Source of the DNA: Neobacillus niacini
GTDB lineage: Bacteria; Bacillota; Bacilli; Bacillales; Cytobacillaceae
Reading direction: 5' to 3'
Assembly (NCBI RefSeq): GCF_000759675.1
Contig: NZ_BAWM01000114.1
Coordinates: 28,907 to 92,906, forward strand
Length of the DNA stretch: 64,000 bases
The position numbers and the translations under genes were made by a program. This document shows positions 27,398-35,340 of the stretch, piece by piece; within the stretch, counting starts at the first letter, position 1; each line of letters begins with the position of its first letter. Under the pieces are notes generated by a model, which saw only the letters and a program-made list of their open reading frames with translations, did not search any database and had not been told where the DNA came from.

Positions 27398-28180
27398 TTA
27401 CACTTTTTGCTCGATCATCCTTCGGGTATAGATGGTTACCCACTTCCTTGGCAGCAGTCCCACAGATTTTGCCAGGAGTTTATTTTTAAAGCCTGGAATG
27501 ATCACCGTTTTATTCTTCATTAACCCTTCAAAGCCACACTTGGCAACTGCTTCTGGTTCCATCAAGTTTTTAATGAAAATTTTTGTTCTTGTTGCGGCCA
27601 ATCCTTCCGTTAGCGGCGTTTTGGTTGAAGGGGGACATAATACGCTAACTTGAACTCCGGTTCCTTTTAGTTCTTCCGCAATCGCTTCTGAAAAGGTTAA
27701 GACGTACGATTTGCTTGCCCCATACATCGACATCCCTGGAGTTGGCTGAAACGCCGCTGTTGAAGCCACATTTAATATTTTTCCTTTTTTTCGATTAACC
27801 ATTTCACCCGCTATAAGTCTGGTTAAATACGTGAGTGAAATCATGTTGAGCTGCAGGCATTCTAATTCTTTCTTAATATCCAATTCCGTCATTAACCCTA
27901 GTCCGCCAGCACCGGCATTATTAATCAAAATATCGATGTTGATTCCTTCGTTTTTCAAGTATAGATGCAAGTTCTCTACTGTTACATGGCTGCTTAAGTC
28001 ACCGGCAAAAGTATTTACTTTCACTCCATAATCCTTTTGTAAAATCTCGGCTTGTTGTTCCAACAACGTTGCCTCTCGGGCAACTAATACCAAGTTATAG
28101 CGATGCTCTGCAAAAAGTTTTGCGAATTCCAAACCGATCCCTTTAGTAGCGCCTGTAATCAAAACTGTTTCTGTTGGCAT
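27398..28180 (-). CDS. short-chain dehydrogenase/reductase (first gene of the acyl-CoA operon)
   Basis: A 260-residue classical SDR: cofactor motif TGATKGIG at residues 8-15, NNAGAG, catalytic Ser in NVASTAAF and YGASK as the YxxxK pair. It resembles YqjQ/DltE-like SDRs. It is first in the run and lies directly behind a copy of the shared 67-bp promoter element, so it and the genes behind it belong to the same regulon as the island. A role as the 3-hydroxyacyl-CoA dehydrogenase of the pathway, or as the missing acetoacetyl-CoA reductase for PHA, is possible but unproven. Confidence 0.85.
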   Translation of the reverse strand: MPTETVLITGATKGIGLEFAKLFAEHRYNLVLVAREATLLEQQAEILQKDYGVKVNTFAGDLSSHVTVENLHLYLKNEGINIDILINNAGAGGLGLMTELDIKKELECLQLNMISLTYLTRLIAGEMVNRKKGKILNVASTAAFQPTPGMSMYGASKSYVLTFSEAIAEELKGTGVQVSVLCPPSTKTPLTEGLAATRTKIFIKNLMEPEAVAKCGFEGLMKNKTVIIPGFKNKLLAKSVGLLPRKWVTIYTRRMIEQKV

Positions 28181-28242
28181 ATGTTTTATAGCCTCCTTAC
28201 ATTTGGAATATTCTAAAATTTATAAATATTATTATGTTTTCA

Positions 28243-28309
28243 ATTATACTAATTAGAAATAATTAAATAAAATTAAAATTATTAATTTATAAATAAGAAT
28301 TACTAATAT
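28243..28309 (-). promoter_or_regulatory. 67-bp shared promoter element, copy A (acyl-CoA operon)
   Basis: Read on the minus strand it ends in the -10 hexamer TATAAT. Nineteen bases upstream lies the TTAATTTTA block, and at the far end ATATTAGT, the same spacings as in the other copies. The palindrome centre is weaker here (AAATTAAAATTATTAATTT). It would drive the SDR-to-carboxylase operon. Confidence 0.75.
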
Positions 28310-28370
28310 ACAGATAGTGAAAACTATCAATTTTTCTAATTTCCTGGAATCAATAAAAGTTACTCATAAT

Positions 28371-28415
28371 AAAAGAGAAGCCTCTTCGTCACTTAGACAC
28401 CGGGGCTTCTCTTTT
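28371..28415 (-). terminator. Rho-independent terminator of the cupin gene
   Basis: Stem AGAGAAGCC / GGCTTCTCT just past the cupin stop. On the minus strand the stem is followed by TTTTATT, so it fits the end of the cupin transcript; on the plus strand it is followed by a T5 run. Confidence 0.75.
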
Positions 28416-28432
28416 TATTACAGATTTATTTA

Positions 28433-28909
28433 TTAAAACGCAGTCACATCAACGGGTTCAATTCCTTCAGCCTCGCAATAGTCAAGGTATCTTTTCAGGA
28501 ATGATTCCCAATTATCTCGTGCAATGATTTCTCCATTCTCACCCAAATAGTCTAATGTTCCTTCCACAATATTGAAGGTAATAACGTCTTCATCCCCTAC
28601 AGCTGTAGGTGTATGTGTGGAGCCAGCAGGTTCAAAAACCATGTCACCAGGTTTGGAGATCCAAGGCTCCTCGAGATATCTCCATGACCCTTGTACGGTA
28701 TAAACAATGACTTGTCCAGGATGAAAATGGGCCGGAAGCTGCATTTTCGCAGGTACATATAATAAGGTAATATTCTGTCCTGTCACAGGGTTGGCTTTAA
28801 GTAATTTAAATTTCGCATCTCCGAAATAAGGAACCCAAGGCAATTCATCTACATTAACATTTCCTGCATGATATGCTACTGCTGCTTGTACATTTTTTGT
28901 ATTACTCAT
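28433..28909 (-). CDS. cupin-domain protein (2,4'-dihydroxyacetophenone dioxygenase-like)
   Basis: A 158-residue single cupin starting at the ATG at 28909 with GAGGGGA upstream. Metal-binding motifs are PAHFHPGQVIVYTVQG (first cupin motif, two His and a later residue) and PGDMVFEPAGSTHTPTA (second motif with a His). The overall pattern recalls the ChrR-type cupins annotated as 2,4'-dihydroxyacetophenone dioxygenase, which cleave a C-C bond using non-haem iron. It has its own copy of the 67-bp promoter and a cre-like site in its leader, so it belongs to the island regulon. Its reaction here is not established. Confidence 0.75.
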   Translation of the reverse strand: MSNTKNVQAAVAYHAGNVNVDELPWVPYFGDAKFKLLKANPVTGQNITLLYVPAKMQLPAHFHPGQVIVYTVQGSWRYLEEPWISKPGDMVFEPAGSTHTPTAVGDEDVITFNIVEGTLDYLGENGEIIARDNWESFLKRYLDYCEAEGIEPVDVTAF

Positions 28910-28951
28910 TAAAATCCCCTCTTCCAATGTATGTTTTTTAAATTCGCATGT

Positions 28952-28965
28952 TGTTAACGCTTACA
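28952..28965 (-). promoter_or_regulatory. candidate CcpA cre site in the cupin leader
   Basis: TGTTAACGCTTACA fits the cre consensus TGWNANCGNTNWCA at every position. It lies between the predicted -10 (29008-29013) and the cupin start codon, a normal place for roadblock repression by glucose. Confidence 0.6.
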
Positions 28966-29007
28966 TTAGTCAGTCAGCTAATTAACTTTTTTGAATTTAT
29001 TAATTTC

Positions 29008-29074
29008 AGTATATTTTTAATTTTCAGCTAAGTAAAATTAACGTTTTTAATTTGCAATTAAGTTTGATTAATTT
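29008..29074 (-). promoter_or_regulatory. 67-bp shared promoter element, copy B (cupin)
   Basis: On the minus strand the -10 is TATACT. The TAAAATTAA block is again 19 bases away, followed by a weaker palindrome (AAATTAACGTTTTTAATTT), and the far end ATTAATTT corresponds to ACTAATAT in other copies. The total span is identical. Confidence 0.7.
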
Positions 29075-29098
29075 ACACAGCTCGTTATTTGGTGAAAT

Positions 29099-29887
29099 TT
29101 ACTTAGCCCCAAGTCCCCCATCAAGAACCAATATTTGTCCGGTACAATAATTAGAAGCTGCTGAAGCAAAGTAAAGGAGAGCACCTACTAAATCATTGTC
29201 ACTGCCTAACCTTCTAACTGGAACCTGGGAAGCAATGAAAGGACCTGCTTTGTGTACAAGTGTTCCCGGTATTTCTGGGTTATTCATTCCAGTAGTGAAA
29301 ACTCCAGGAGCGATGGAATTTACATACACTCCATGGCGACCCCACTTAACTGCAAGATCCTTCGTTAAAGTCATAACTGCACCCTTACTTGTTGTATATC
29401 CCACAGAATCTACAGCTTCTGGGTCAACACCTTTAAAGCCTATACTAGAAGAAATGTTAATGATTTTACCGTATTCGTTATTGATCATATGTTTTCCAAC
29501 TGCCTGACACATCAAGAATGTTCCTGTCACATTCGTATCAAGCATAGCTTGCCATTGTTTTAAAGGCATTTCAGTAGCAGGAGTTTCAAAAACCGTTCCG
29601 CTGCTGTTGACTAAAATTCCAATTTTCCCAAATTGAGAAACCGCTTTCTCCAAACCTTGAACGACTGATTCAGGATTTGTTACATCCACCGCTAGAGGAA
29701 GTGCTTGACTTCCAAGTGCCTCTATCTCTTTAACAACTTCTTCACAAACCTCTAAACGACGTGAACATACTACAACGTTTGCACCTGCCTCTGCCAAAGC
29801 CAGTGCCATTACACGCCCTAGCCCGCTTCCGCCACCGGTAACGATTGCTGTCTGTCCTGCTAAATCAAACAATTGTTTAAATGACAT
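29099..29887 (-). CDS. short-chain dehydrogenase/reductase
   Basis: A 262-residue classical SDR with TGGGSGLG (residues about 17-24), NSSGT, catalytic Ser in NISSSIGF and YTTSK as the YxxxK pair. The C-terminal LVLDGGLGAK is typical of gluconate-5-dehydrogenase/FabG-like enzymes. It is a single-gene unit with a shared 67-bp promoter, divergent from the LysR gene, so it is the prime target of that regulator. It probably oxidises or reduces an alcohol/ketone intermediate of the island pathway (inference). Confidence 0.87.
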   Translation of the reverse strand: MSFKQLFDLAGQTAIVTGGGSGLGRVMALALAEAGANVVVCSRRLEVCEEVVKEIEALGSQALPLAVDVTNPESVVQGLEKAVSQFGKIGILVNSSGTVFETPATEMPLKQWQAMLDTNVTGTFLMCQAVGKHMINNEYGKIINISSSIGFKGVDPEAVDSVGYTTSKGAVMTLTKDLAVKWGRHGVYVNSIAPGVFTTGMNNPEIPGTLVHKAGPFIASQVPVRRLGSDNDLVGALLYFASAASNYCTGQILVLDGGLGAK

Positions 29888-29944
29888 TCTACATCCCCCC
29901 CTAAGTTTAGAATATTCAAATATTTTAAAATATTATTGATATTG

Positions 29945-30011
29945 ATTATACTAATAAATTATAATGAAATAAAATTAAAGATTTTAACATGTAAGTAAGT
30001 TTGACTAATAT
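29945..30011 (-). promoter_or_regulatory. 67-bp shared promoter element, copy C (SDR/LysR intergenic)
   Basis: Minus-strand -10 TATAAT, 19-bp gap, then the palindromic block AAATTAAAGATTTTAAC and the distal ACTAATAT. Its distal end is 18 bp from the LysR start codon, so binding here could also govern LysR expression. Confidence 0.8.
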
Positions 30012-30029
30012 TGAAAGAGGGGTACAGCC

Positions 30030-30935
30030 ATGAACATTGAACAACTAATATATATTGTTGAAGTCGCAAAATACAGTTCTCTGTCTATAGCAGCACAAAA
30101 TCTACATGTGACTCAATCCACAATTAGCCAGTCCATAACCAACTTTGAAAAGGAGCTAGGGATTAAAATTCTTAAACGGTCACGGGGACATGGTGCTGTC
30201 CCAACCAATGAAGGCAGAATCATTCTAAAGCTTGCCTACGAAGTACAGAAAAAACTTGATGAAATAAAAGAGACAGCCAATTTACTTACTTCGACTGAAC
30301 TTGGGGAACTAAAAATAACTTCATTACCAGGATTAATGACGTTCCTGGTAAAAGCTATCGCTGTGTTTAGGCATGATTATCCACACGTGAATTTGGAGGT
30401 TGCAGAGAAAAGCGGATCTACTGTAATTGAAGATGTTCGCCAACATAAAACTGATTTCGGTCTGATTACATATTCTACTGATTTGAACGTAAACATGGAG
30501 GGAATAGCTTTTGAAGCACTGATTGAAGGAAAGCAGAAAGTATATGTTTCAAAGCACTCACCTTTAGCATTCTTAGGTACCATAACTCCGCATGATATAC
30601 TGGACCAAACTCTCGTCACTTATAAAGGTGAATTTATGCAGTATTTTGTAAAAGATTTCTTTAACAAATATAAGCCTTTAAAAATACTATTTACATCAAA
30701 TAATATGGATGGTGTTCTCCAGGCAGTCAGAGAAAATTTGGCAATTACATTTGCTCCTGATTTCGTAATGAAAAATTACCCCCATGTAATTAATGGTGAG
30801 ATAATTCAAGTTGATCTCGTAAATCATCCGACTGTAAATATTTCTTTAGGATTAGTGCGATCAGAGAATAAGCATTTATCGGCTTTTGCCAACAAATATA
30901 TTCATTATCTAAAAACCGAAATGATTAAAAGTTAA
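30030..30935 (+). CDS. LysR-family transcriptional regulator (candidate master of the island)
   Basis: A 301-residue LysR regulator. The N-terminal winged helix (residues about 1-60) reads MNIEQLIYIVEVAKYSSLSI and AAQNLHVTQSTISQSITNFEKELG. A periplasmic-binding-like effector domain follows from about residue 90. The ATG has GAGGGG upstream. It is divergent from an SDR and sits beside copy C of a promoter element containing T-N11-A palindromes, the LysR-type recognition pattern. It is the only regulator inside the island, so I propose it controls all the copies (inference). It ends at a terminator at 31023-31050. Confidence 0.93.
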   Translation: MNIEQLIYIVEVAKYSSLSIAAQNLHVTQSTISQSITNFEKELGIKILKRSRGHGAVPTNEGRIILKLAYEVQKKLDEIKETANLLTSTELGELKITSLPGLMTFLVKAIAVFRHDYPHVNLEVAEKSGSTVIEDVRQHKTDFGLITYSTDLNVNMEGIAFEALIEGKQKVYVSKHSPLAFLGTITPHDILDQTLVTYKGEFMQYFVKDFFNKYKPLKILFTSNNMDGVLQAVRENLAITFAPDFVMKNYPHVINGEIIQVDLVNHPTVNISLGLVRSENKHLSAFANKYIHYLKTEMIKS

Positions 30936-31022
30936 GCTAGAAAAAAGAGAAGCCACTTCGTCCAATTCGAATTTGTAAGTAAGTATCACTTATATTCAAA
31001 ACCCTAGGATCAAAAAATAATC

Positions 31023-31050
31023 AAGGACCTCCATTATTGGAGGCCCTTTT
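31023..31050 (+). terminator. Rho-independent terminator of the LysR gene
   Basis: GGACCTCC-ATTATT-GGAGGCCC followed by T4, about 90 bp after the LysR stop. The stem has one bulged or mismatched base. Confidence 0.75.
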
Positions 31051-31193
31051 ATTCGTGCAGCCATTCTCCCCGGCTTCATTAAGTTTATTATTCCATTTCT
31101 GCACACACCAACAGTATGTAATTAGTCGGTACTTATGCATAGAATTGCTGCTAAATATCATAAATTCATATTCTGTTATACAACCAATTTTAC

Positions 31194-31349
31194 TCAATCT
31201 TCCTCATCAATATGATCATCTGCGTAAGTCTCGGATATCTTATCCAGACAATTCCAGCACTTACTGCGATTTCGCTCCATAATTGCTAATTCTTCATGAC
31301 AATCTACACAACAATCAATTCCATCAACGGCCTTGTTATTTTTACACAT
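31194..31349 (-). CDS. 51-residue zinc-ribbon-like mini-protein
   Basis: A small gene with an excellent ribosome site (GAGGAGGGAAAG) and ATG at 31349, ending in TGA. The product begins MCKNNKAVDGIDCCVDCHEE, carries a second pair CWNC and ends in an acidic tail (ADDHIDEED). Two CxxC knuckles about 17 residues apart suggest a structural zinc ribbon. It starts 31 bp after the MFS carrier stop codon with no terminator between, so it is probably cotranscribed with the carrier. I do not recognise a named family. Confidence 0.72.
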   Translation of the reverse strand: MCKNNKAVDGIDCCVDCHEELAIMERNRSKCWNCLDKISETYADDHIDEED

Positions 31350-31380
31350 ATTCTTTCCCTCCTCGATTCAATCATAATTT

Positions 31381-32670
31381 TTAAATAATCACTTGTTCCT
31401 TTGCATTTATCGTTGTGTCAGTTTGCTTCGCAGGACGTACAATGGCCCAAAACAATAATCCGAAAACAAACATAACCAATGAAGTTAATAGGAACCCATA
31501 ACCATATCCAATTACCTCAGTTCCTGAATTTTCGATAAAATTCCCGAAAATAACTGGAGCAATAATACTTGTTGAACTAGAAAGAGCAACATATGTCCCT
31601 TGTGCTTTTCCAATGTTTTTGGTAGAAAAGAAATCCATCAACATGGCGGGTGCGAGTGATAGGATTACAATCGCAAAACCTGGAGCAAGGATGAAGAACA
31701 AGATGGAGATAGCACTTGAATTCACGACACTTCCAAGATATAAACAAATAGCGGATATCACCATTGAAATACCTGCAAGATTTACTCGTGCTTTACGAAT
31801 ATCTCCTGTTTTGCGATAAAGCCGATCTGATATCAAGGCAAATCCAATTTGGCAAATGGCAGCGAAGAGAAAAGGCAAAGACACTGCCATTTTTAATATT
31901 TTTCCATCAAAATGTTGAATTTTGGTAAAGTATGCTGGAAACCAAACCGCTTGAACAGACAATAACCAATAGGCACAACCTGCACACAAAACGGTAAAAA
32001 TAAAATTTTTAGAAAAAAGATGCGGAAGAAATTGACGCCATGAAACCTTAGAAGGGACGAATGAGTTCTTATCCTCTTGGTCAATTGTAGGCAAACCGAT
32101 TTCTATTGGGCTTTCTTTTCCGAAAATCATCCATATAACTAGAACCATAAATCCAACAATCCCCATTGCGATAAAAGCAGATCTCCATCCATATTGAGTG
32201 ATTAAGGAGATTAAAAATGGAGAAGCAATCGCTGGACCGATTGTTGCTCCAAAGAGAACAGCGCCAAAGCCTATACCATGTCTGTGTTTAGGGAACCATT
32301 TTCCTATTAAAGAAGTTGATATAGCAATCGCTGGACCTTCCCCTGCTCCCAAGATCATCCTTGAAAACATTAATAAAGACAGACTGGAAACAAAAGGTGT
32401 GGAAAATTGAACAGCCAACCATACAAACATGATCCAAGTTAACATTTTTTTCGTGTTTTTGGAATCGGCCATGCCCCCAATAATTAAAGAGGATATGGTA
32501 AAGAACCAAAAGAATGAGCTTCCAACAACTCCCCATTGTGAAGGACTTAACTGTAACTCTTTCATTAAGGGAACGGAAACTAAACCGATAATAACTTTGT
32601 CAACTTGATTGACCATTCCGGAAGCAACTAGAATTAATAATATGATCCAAGAATATTTTGGTGTGTTCAA
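31381..32670 (-). CDS. MFS transporter (anion:cation symporter type), paralogue 1
   Basis: A 429-residue major facilitator carrier with about 12 membrane helices. The family-typical loop GGMADSKNTKKML lies between helices 2 and 3, and RMILGAGEGPAIA in helix 4, where the ACS/phthalate-type carriers of organic anions have a G-x-G-E motif. It is very similar along its whole length to the second MFS protein at 36499-37800 (roughly three quarters identical by eye). It is controlled by its own 67-bp promoter with an unusually long leader of nearly 400 bp that also holds a cre-like site and a palindrome. It probably imports an organic acid used by the island (inference). Confidence 0.9.
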   Translation of the reverse strand: MNTPKYSWIILLILVASGMVNQVDKVIIGLVSVPLMKELQLSPSQWGVVGSSFFWFFTISSLIIGGMADSKNTKKMLTWIMFVWLAVQFSTPFVSSLSLLMFSRMILGAGEGPAIAISTSLIGKWFPKHRHGIGFGAVLFGATIGPAIASPFLISLITQYGWRSAFIAMGIVGFMVLVIWMIFGKESPIEIGLPTIDQEDKNSFVPSKVSWRQFLPHLFSKNFIFTVLCAGCAYWLLSVQAVWFPAYFTKIQHFDGKILKMAVSLPFLFAAICQIGFALISDRLYRKTGDIRKARVNLAGISMVISAICLYLGSVVNSSAISILFFILAPGFAIVILSLAPAMLMDFFSTKNIGKAQGTYVALSSSTSIIAPVIFGNFIENSGTEVIGYGYGFLLTSLVMFVFGLLFWAIVRPAKQTDTTINAKEQVII

Positions 32671-32824
32671 TGTAAAAATCTCCCCTTCTTTTCTACTATT
32701 TAAGGCAATTCTGTTCGCAAAATCCGTGAGGTACTCCTAATGCAACTCGTTTTGATAGACAACAAATAGTGTTGAGATCATCGGTTGTTCCTGATGTGTT
32801 TAGAATTACTCAACCGCCCCTTAA

Positions 32825-32840
32825 ATGAAAGTGCTTTCAT
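32825..32840. promoter_or_regulatory. cre-like palindrome in the MFS leader
   Basis: ATGAAAGTGCTTTCAT, a near-perfect palindrome equal to the strong Bacillus cre TGAAAGCGCTTTCA except for one central base. It probably gives catabolite repression by CcpA. Confidence 0.55.
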
Positions 32841-32887
32841 AAAATGATAGCCTTTGTTAAGCAAACTATTTGTTAGATGGACCTTAA

Positions 32888-32905
32888 CGTAAATACGATT
32901 TTACG
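32888..32905. promoter_or_regulatory. inverted repeat in the MFS leader, unknown binder
   Basis: CGTAAA-TACGAT-TTTACG, embedded in a longer AACGTAAA/TTTACGTAA context. It is not seen at the other island promoters. Confidence 0.4.
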
Positions 32906-33066
32906 TAAACACAAAGTTCGGACTTTTTCCTGCAATAGAGCACTCCATCTTTCTTACAAAACCAAATCATTGTCCAGTCAATTATTACTAATTAAATAAT
33001 GTCCCTCCTTTATTTACATAGAATCGATTTATTAGCATTGTGACAGTGTTAATAATCATTACATTA

Positions 33067-33133
33067 ATTATATTCATAATTTTCAGTTAAATAAAATTAA
33101 AGATTTTAACTTGCATGTAAATAATACCAATAT
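33067..33133 (-). promoter_or_regulatory. 67-bp shared promoter element, copy D1 (MFS 1)
   Basis: Minus-strand -10 TATAAT, the 19-bp gap, block TAAAATTAAAGATTTTAACT and distal ACCAATAT. It faces the MFS gene. Confidence 0.8.
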
Positions 33134-33181
33134 ATTAAAATAGTGCCCCCCATGTACAATGGGAAATTTCAACATCCTATT

Positions 33182-33248
33182 ATATTAGTACAACTAAATT
33201 ACAAATTAAAATCTTTAATTTTATATAGTTCTTATTTAAAGGTAGAAT
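33182..33248 (+). promoter_or_regulatory. 67-bp shared promoter element, copy D2 (atypical SDR)
   Basis: The same element in the opposite orientation: ATATTAGT at its distal end, palindrome AAATTAAA-ATC-TTTAATTT, and -10 TAGAAT at 33243-33248. It faces the plus-strand SDR gene, 84 bp upstream of its ATG. Its inversion together with the gene supports a functional role. Confidence 0.8.
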
Positions 33249-33332
33249 CAAATATAGAATGAGAAAATATTCAAAAAAAAAATCACTTTCGACTTTTTTG
33301 TGTTACTAGTGATCAAAACAGGAGGTTGAACT

Positions 33333-34106
33333 ATGGACTTAAAGTTATCCGGAAAAAAGGCACTTATTGTTGGAGGAAGTCGTGGTATTGGTAAAGCTAT
33401 TGCCCGCCAGCTTGCTCTAGAAGGTGTAGATTGTACGATTTGTTCAAGAAACGAATCCACTCTTAAGATCGCTGCAGAGGACTTGGCACAAGAAACGAAG
33501 CGAAATATCTTTCCGATCGTGGCAGATACCACAGATCCTAACTCTATCCTAAATCTTGTTGAAAAATCAGCAGCAGCAATGGGAAGCATTGATATATTAA
33601 TCAACAGCGGAGCGCGTGTTGGCGGCCATGAGCCAGAGGATTTTAATAGTATTAAAGATGAACTTATTTTGAAAGATTTTGAAGAAAAGTACATGGGCTA
33701 TTTTCGCTGTATCCGAGCTGTTGCACCTTATATGATAGAAAATAAATGGGGCCGGATAATAAATATAAGTGGTCTGGCTGCCAGAATTGGCGGCAATTAT
33801 TTTAGTTCCGGGCCGCGTAATGCATCTGTTGTTCATATGACGAAATCCGCCTCATTGGAATTAGGAAAGCACGGAATTAACGTTAATGCCGTTTACCCAG
33901 GGATAGTCGATACGGAAACGTTTAGAGGCCGGGTCACTAATGAGGAAGCTATTCGCCATGCAGAATCACTGAATTCCCTCGGCCGCTTGATAACTGCTGA
34001 GGAAATTGCTTATGTCGTTACCTTCTTGGCTTCGCCTTTGGCGGCATCGATTACTGGCGATGTTATTCCGGTAACTGGCGGCATTGGAAATACCGTTTAT
34101 TTCTAA
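33333..34106 (+). CDS. SDR-fold protein lacking the YxxxK catalytic pair
   Basis: A 257-residue SDR with a standard cofactor loop GGSRGIG (residues 14-20), NSGARVGG and Ser in NISGLAAR. An ungapped alignment over the active-site helix (FSSGPRNASVVHMTKS) puts Ser159 and Asn163 where catalytic Tyr and Lys normally stand. Related SDRs with this GPRNA-type helix exist as a minor branch. It may use other residues, act on a different reaction, or bind without catalysing. It has AGGAGG upstream and its own 67-bp promoter, on the opposite strand from most of the island. Confidence 0.82.
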   Translation: MDLKLSGKKALIVGGSRGIGKAIARQLALEGVDCTICSRNESTLKIAAEDLAQETKRNIFPIVADTTDPNSILNLVEKSAAAMGSIDILINSGARVGGHEPEDFNSIKDELILKDFEEKYMGYFRCIRAVAPYMIENKWGRIINISGLAARIGGNYFSSGPRNASVVHMTKSASLELGKHGINVNAVYPGIVDTETFRGRVTNEEAIRHAESLNSLGRLITAEEIAYVVTFLASPLAASITGDVIPVTGGIGNTVYF

Positions 34107-34176
34107 AATACTTGTTTGTTACTGTTAACTGTTTCATAGATTACTAATTAATAGTCTATGAAAAATAAAATATATT

Positions 34177-34212
34177 AAAAAACGAGCCTCATTAAATTGT
34201 GAGGCTCGTTTC
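34177..34212. terminator. bidirectional Rho-independent terminator
   Basis: Perfect stem AACGAGCCTCA / TGAGGCTCGTT between the convergent SDR and alpha/beta-hydrolase genes, with T-rich tracts on both sides (T6 on the minus strand). Confidence 0.9.
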
Positions 34213-34214
34213 AT

Positions 34215-35159
34215 TTAGATTTTTATCGAATATTTTACTGTACGTAAGAATTTGTTGATCTTAGAAACAGTTGATTCAATGTTCTCAGAGAAAATAGCCA
34301 TGTGTGCAAAAAAGCCGTGTACCATACCGGGTTCACATGCATATTCAACCTGCACACCAAATTTTTTCAGACGATCAGCATAAGCCCTTCCTTCATCCCG
34401 AAGCACATCATTTTCCGCTGTGATTACTAATGCTTGCGGGAGGCCACTTAAATCTTCAGCGACCAAGGGGGAAGCGTACTCATTACACCTGTCCTCTTCA
34501 TTCCTTAAATAATGATCACGGAACCAAATCAGCTGTTCTCTATCCAAACCAAATCCTTTTGCAAATGTTTGATGGGATTCCGTATTGCACTCAAGGTATG
34601 TCGGAGGATAAAGTAAGACCTGAGCAGTGATGTCGGGACCTTTTCTGTCTCTCGCCATCATAGTAACTACTGTTGCTAGATTTCCACCTACGCTATCCCC
34701 TCCGACTGCCAATCTTGAAACATCTCCATTAAATGAAGTACCTTTTTCATACACCCATTCCAAAGCCGCATATGCGTCTTCGACTGCAGTCGGAAACTTA
34801 TACTCTGGTGCAAGACGATAGTTTACGGATACAACAATACATTCCGTTCTATTAGCGATCATTCGACAGCATGCATCCGTCGATTCAATGTCTCCTAGAA
34901 CCCATCCCCCACCATGGTAGTATATAAATAGGGGAAAGGGACCTTGCCCTTCTGGAATGTATACCCGACATTTGATTTCTTCATCCTGGCTTACTGGAAG
35001 CATCAAATCCTCTACTTTTGAAAGTGGTTCTAATTTTACAGCAGGGCGCGGTGCCTTTGATAGCATATCTCTTACTGTCTTTGGATCCATTTTATGAATA
35101 GGCGGCATCTGATTAAATGCTTGTAAATATTTTTCTGCTTGCGGATCTAAATATACCAA
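34215..35159 (-). CDS. alpha/beta hydrolase (HSL/lipase-esterase family)
   Basis: A 314-residue esterase of the hormone-sensitive-lipase group. The oxyanion motif is YYHGGGWVLG (about residues 78-87), the nucleophile Ser lies in GGDSVGGNLA (about 155), the acid is in ENDVLRDEG and the His is in GMVHGFF. It hydrolyses small carboxyl esters in the cytosol. It follows the first dioxygenase gene on the same strand after 181 bp that contain an inverted repeat, so they may share a promoter. In the island it could release an acid from an imported ester (inference). Confidence 0.9.
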   Translation of the reverse strand: MVYLDPQAEKYLQAFNQMPPIHKMDPKTVRDMLSKAPRPAVKLEPLSKVEDLMLPVSQDEEIKCRVYIPEGQGPFPLFIYYHGGGWVLGDIESTDACCRMIANRTECIVVSVNYRLAPEYKFPTAVEDAYAALEWVYEKGTSFNGDVSRLAVGGDSVGGNLATVVTMMARDRKGPDITAQVLLYPPTYLECNTESHQTFAKGFGLDREQLIWFRDHYLRNEEDRCNEYASPLVAEDLSGLPQALVITAENDVLRDEGRAYADRLKKFGVQVEYACEPGMVHGFFAHMAIFSENIESTVSKINKFLRTVKYSIKI

Positions 35160-35249
35160 GGAACATCATCCTCATTTCAATTAATTTTAAAATTAACTCG
35201 GCTATATCCTACCCTTTTATTCCGGCCATAAGGGACTTAAAAACATAAT

Positions 35250-35292
35250 ATGGTGATTTTATTCACCATATTTCGTTTGAATAAAATCACCA
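35250..35292. repeat. 14-bp inverted repeat between dioxygenase 1 and hydrolase genes
   Basis: TGGTGATTTTATTC and GAATAAAATCACCA are perfect inverted copies 14 bp apart. The left arm alone also folds as GGTGATTTTATTCACC. There is no following T-run, so operator or mRNA-processing hairpin is as likely as terminator. Confidence 0.55.
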
Positions 35293-35340
35293 TCCTACTT
35301 GATATAAGAAATAATGGTGATTATAACTACCACCAGTTTT

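Larger units (their letters stand above)
32671..33332. promoter_or_regulatory. 662-bp divergent control region of the MFS and SDR genes
   Basis: It contains the cre-like site at 32825, the palindrome at 32888, promoter copy D1 facing the MFS gene and copy D2 facing the SDR gene. No coding frame can be supported in the 400 bp MFS leader. Confidence 0.65.
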
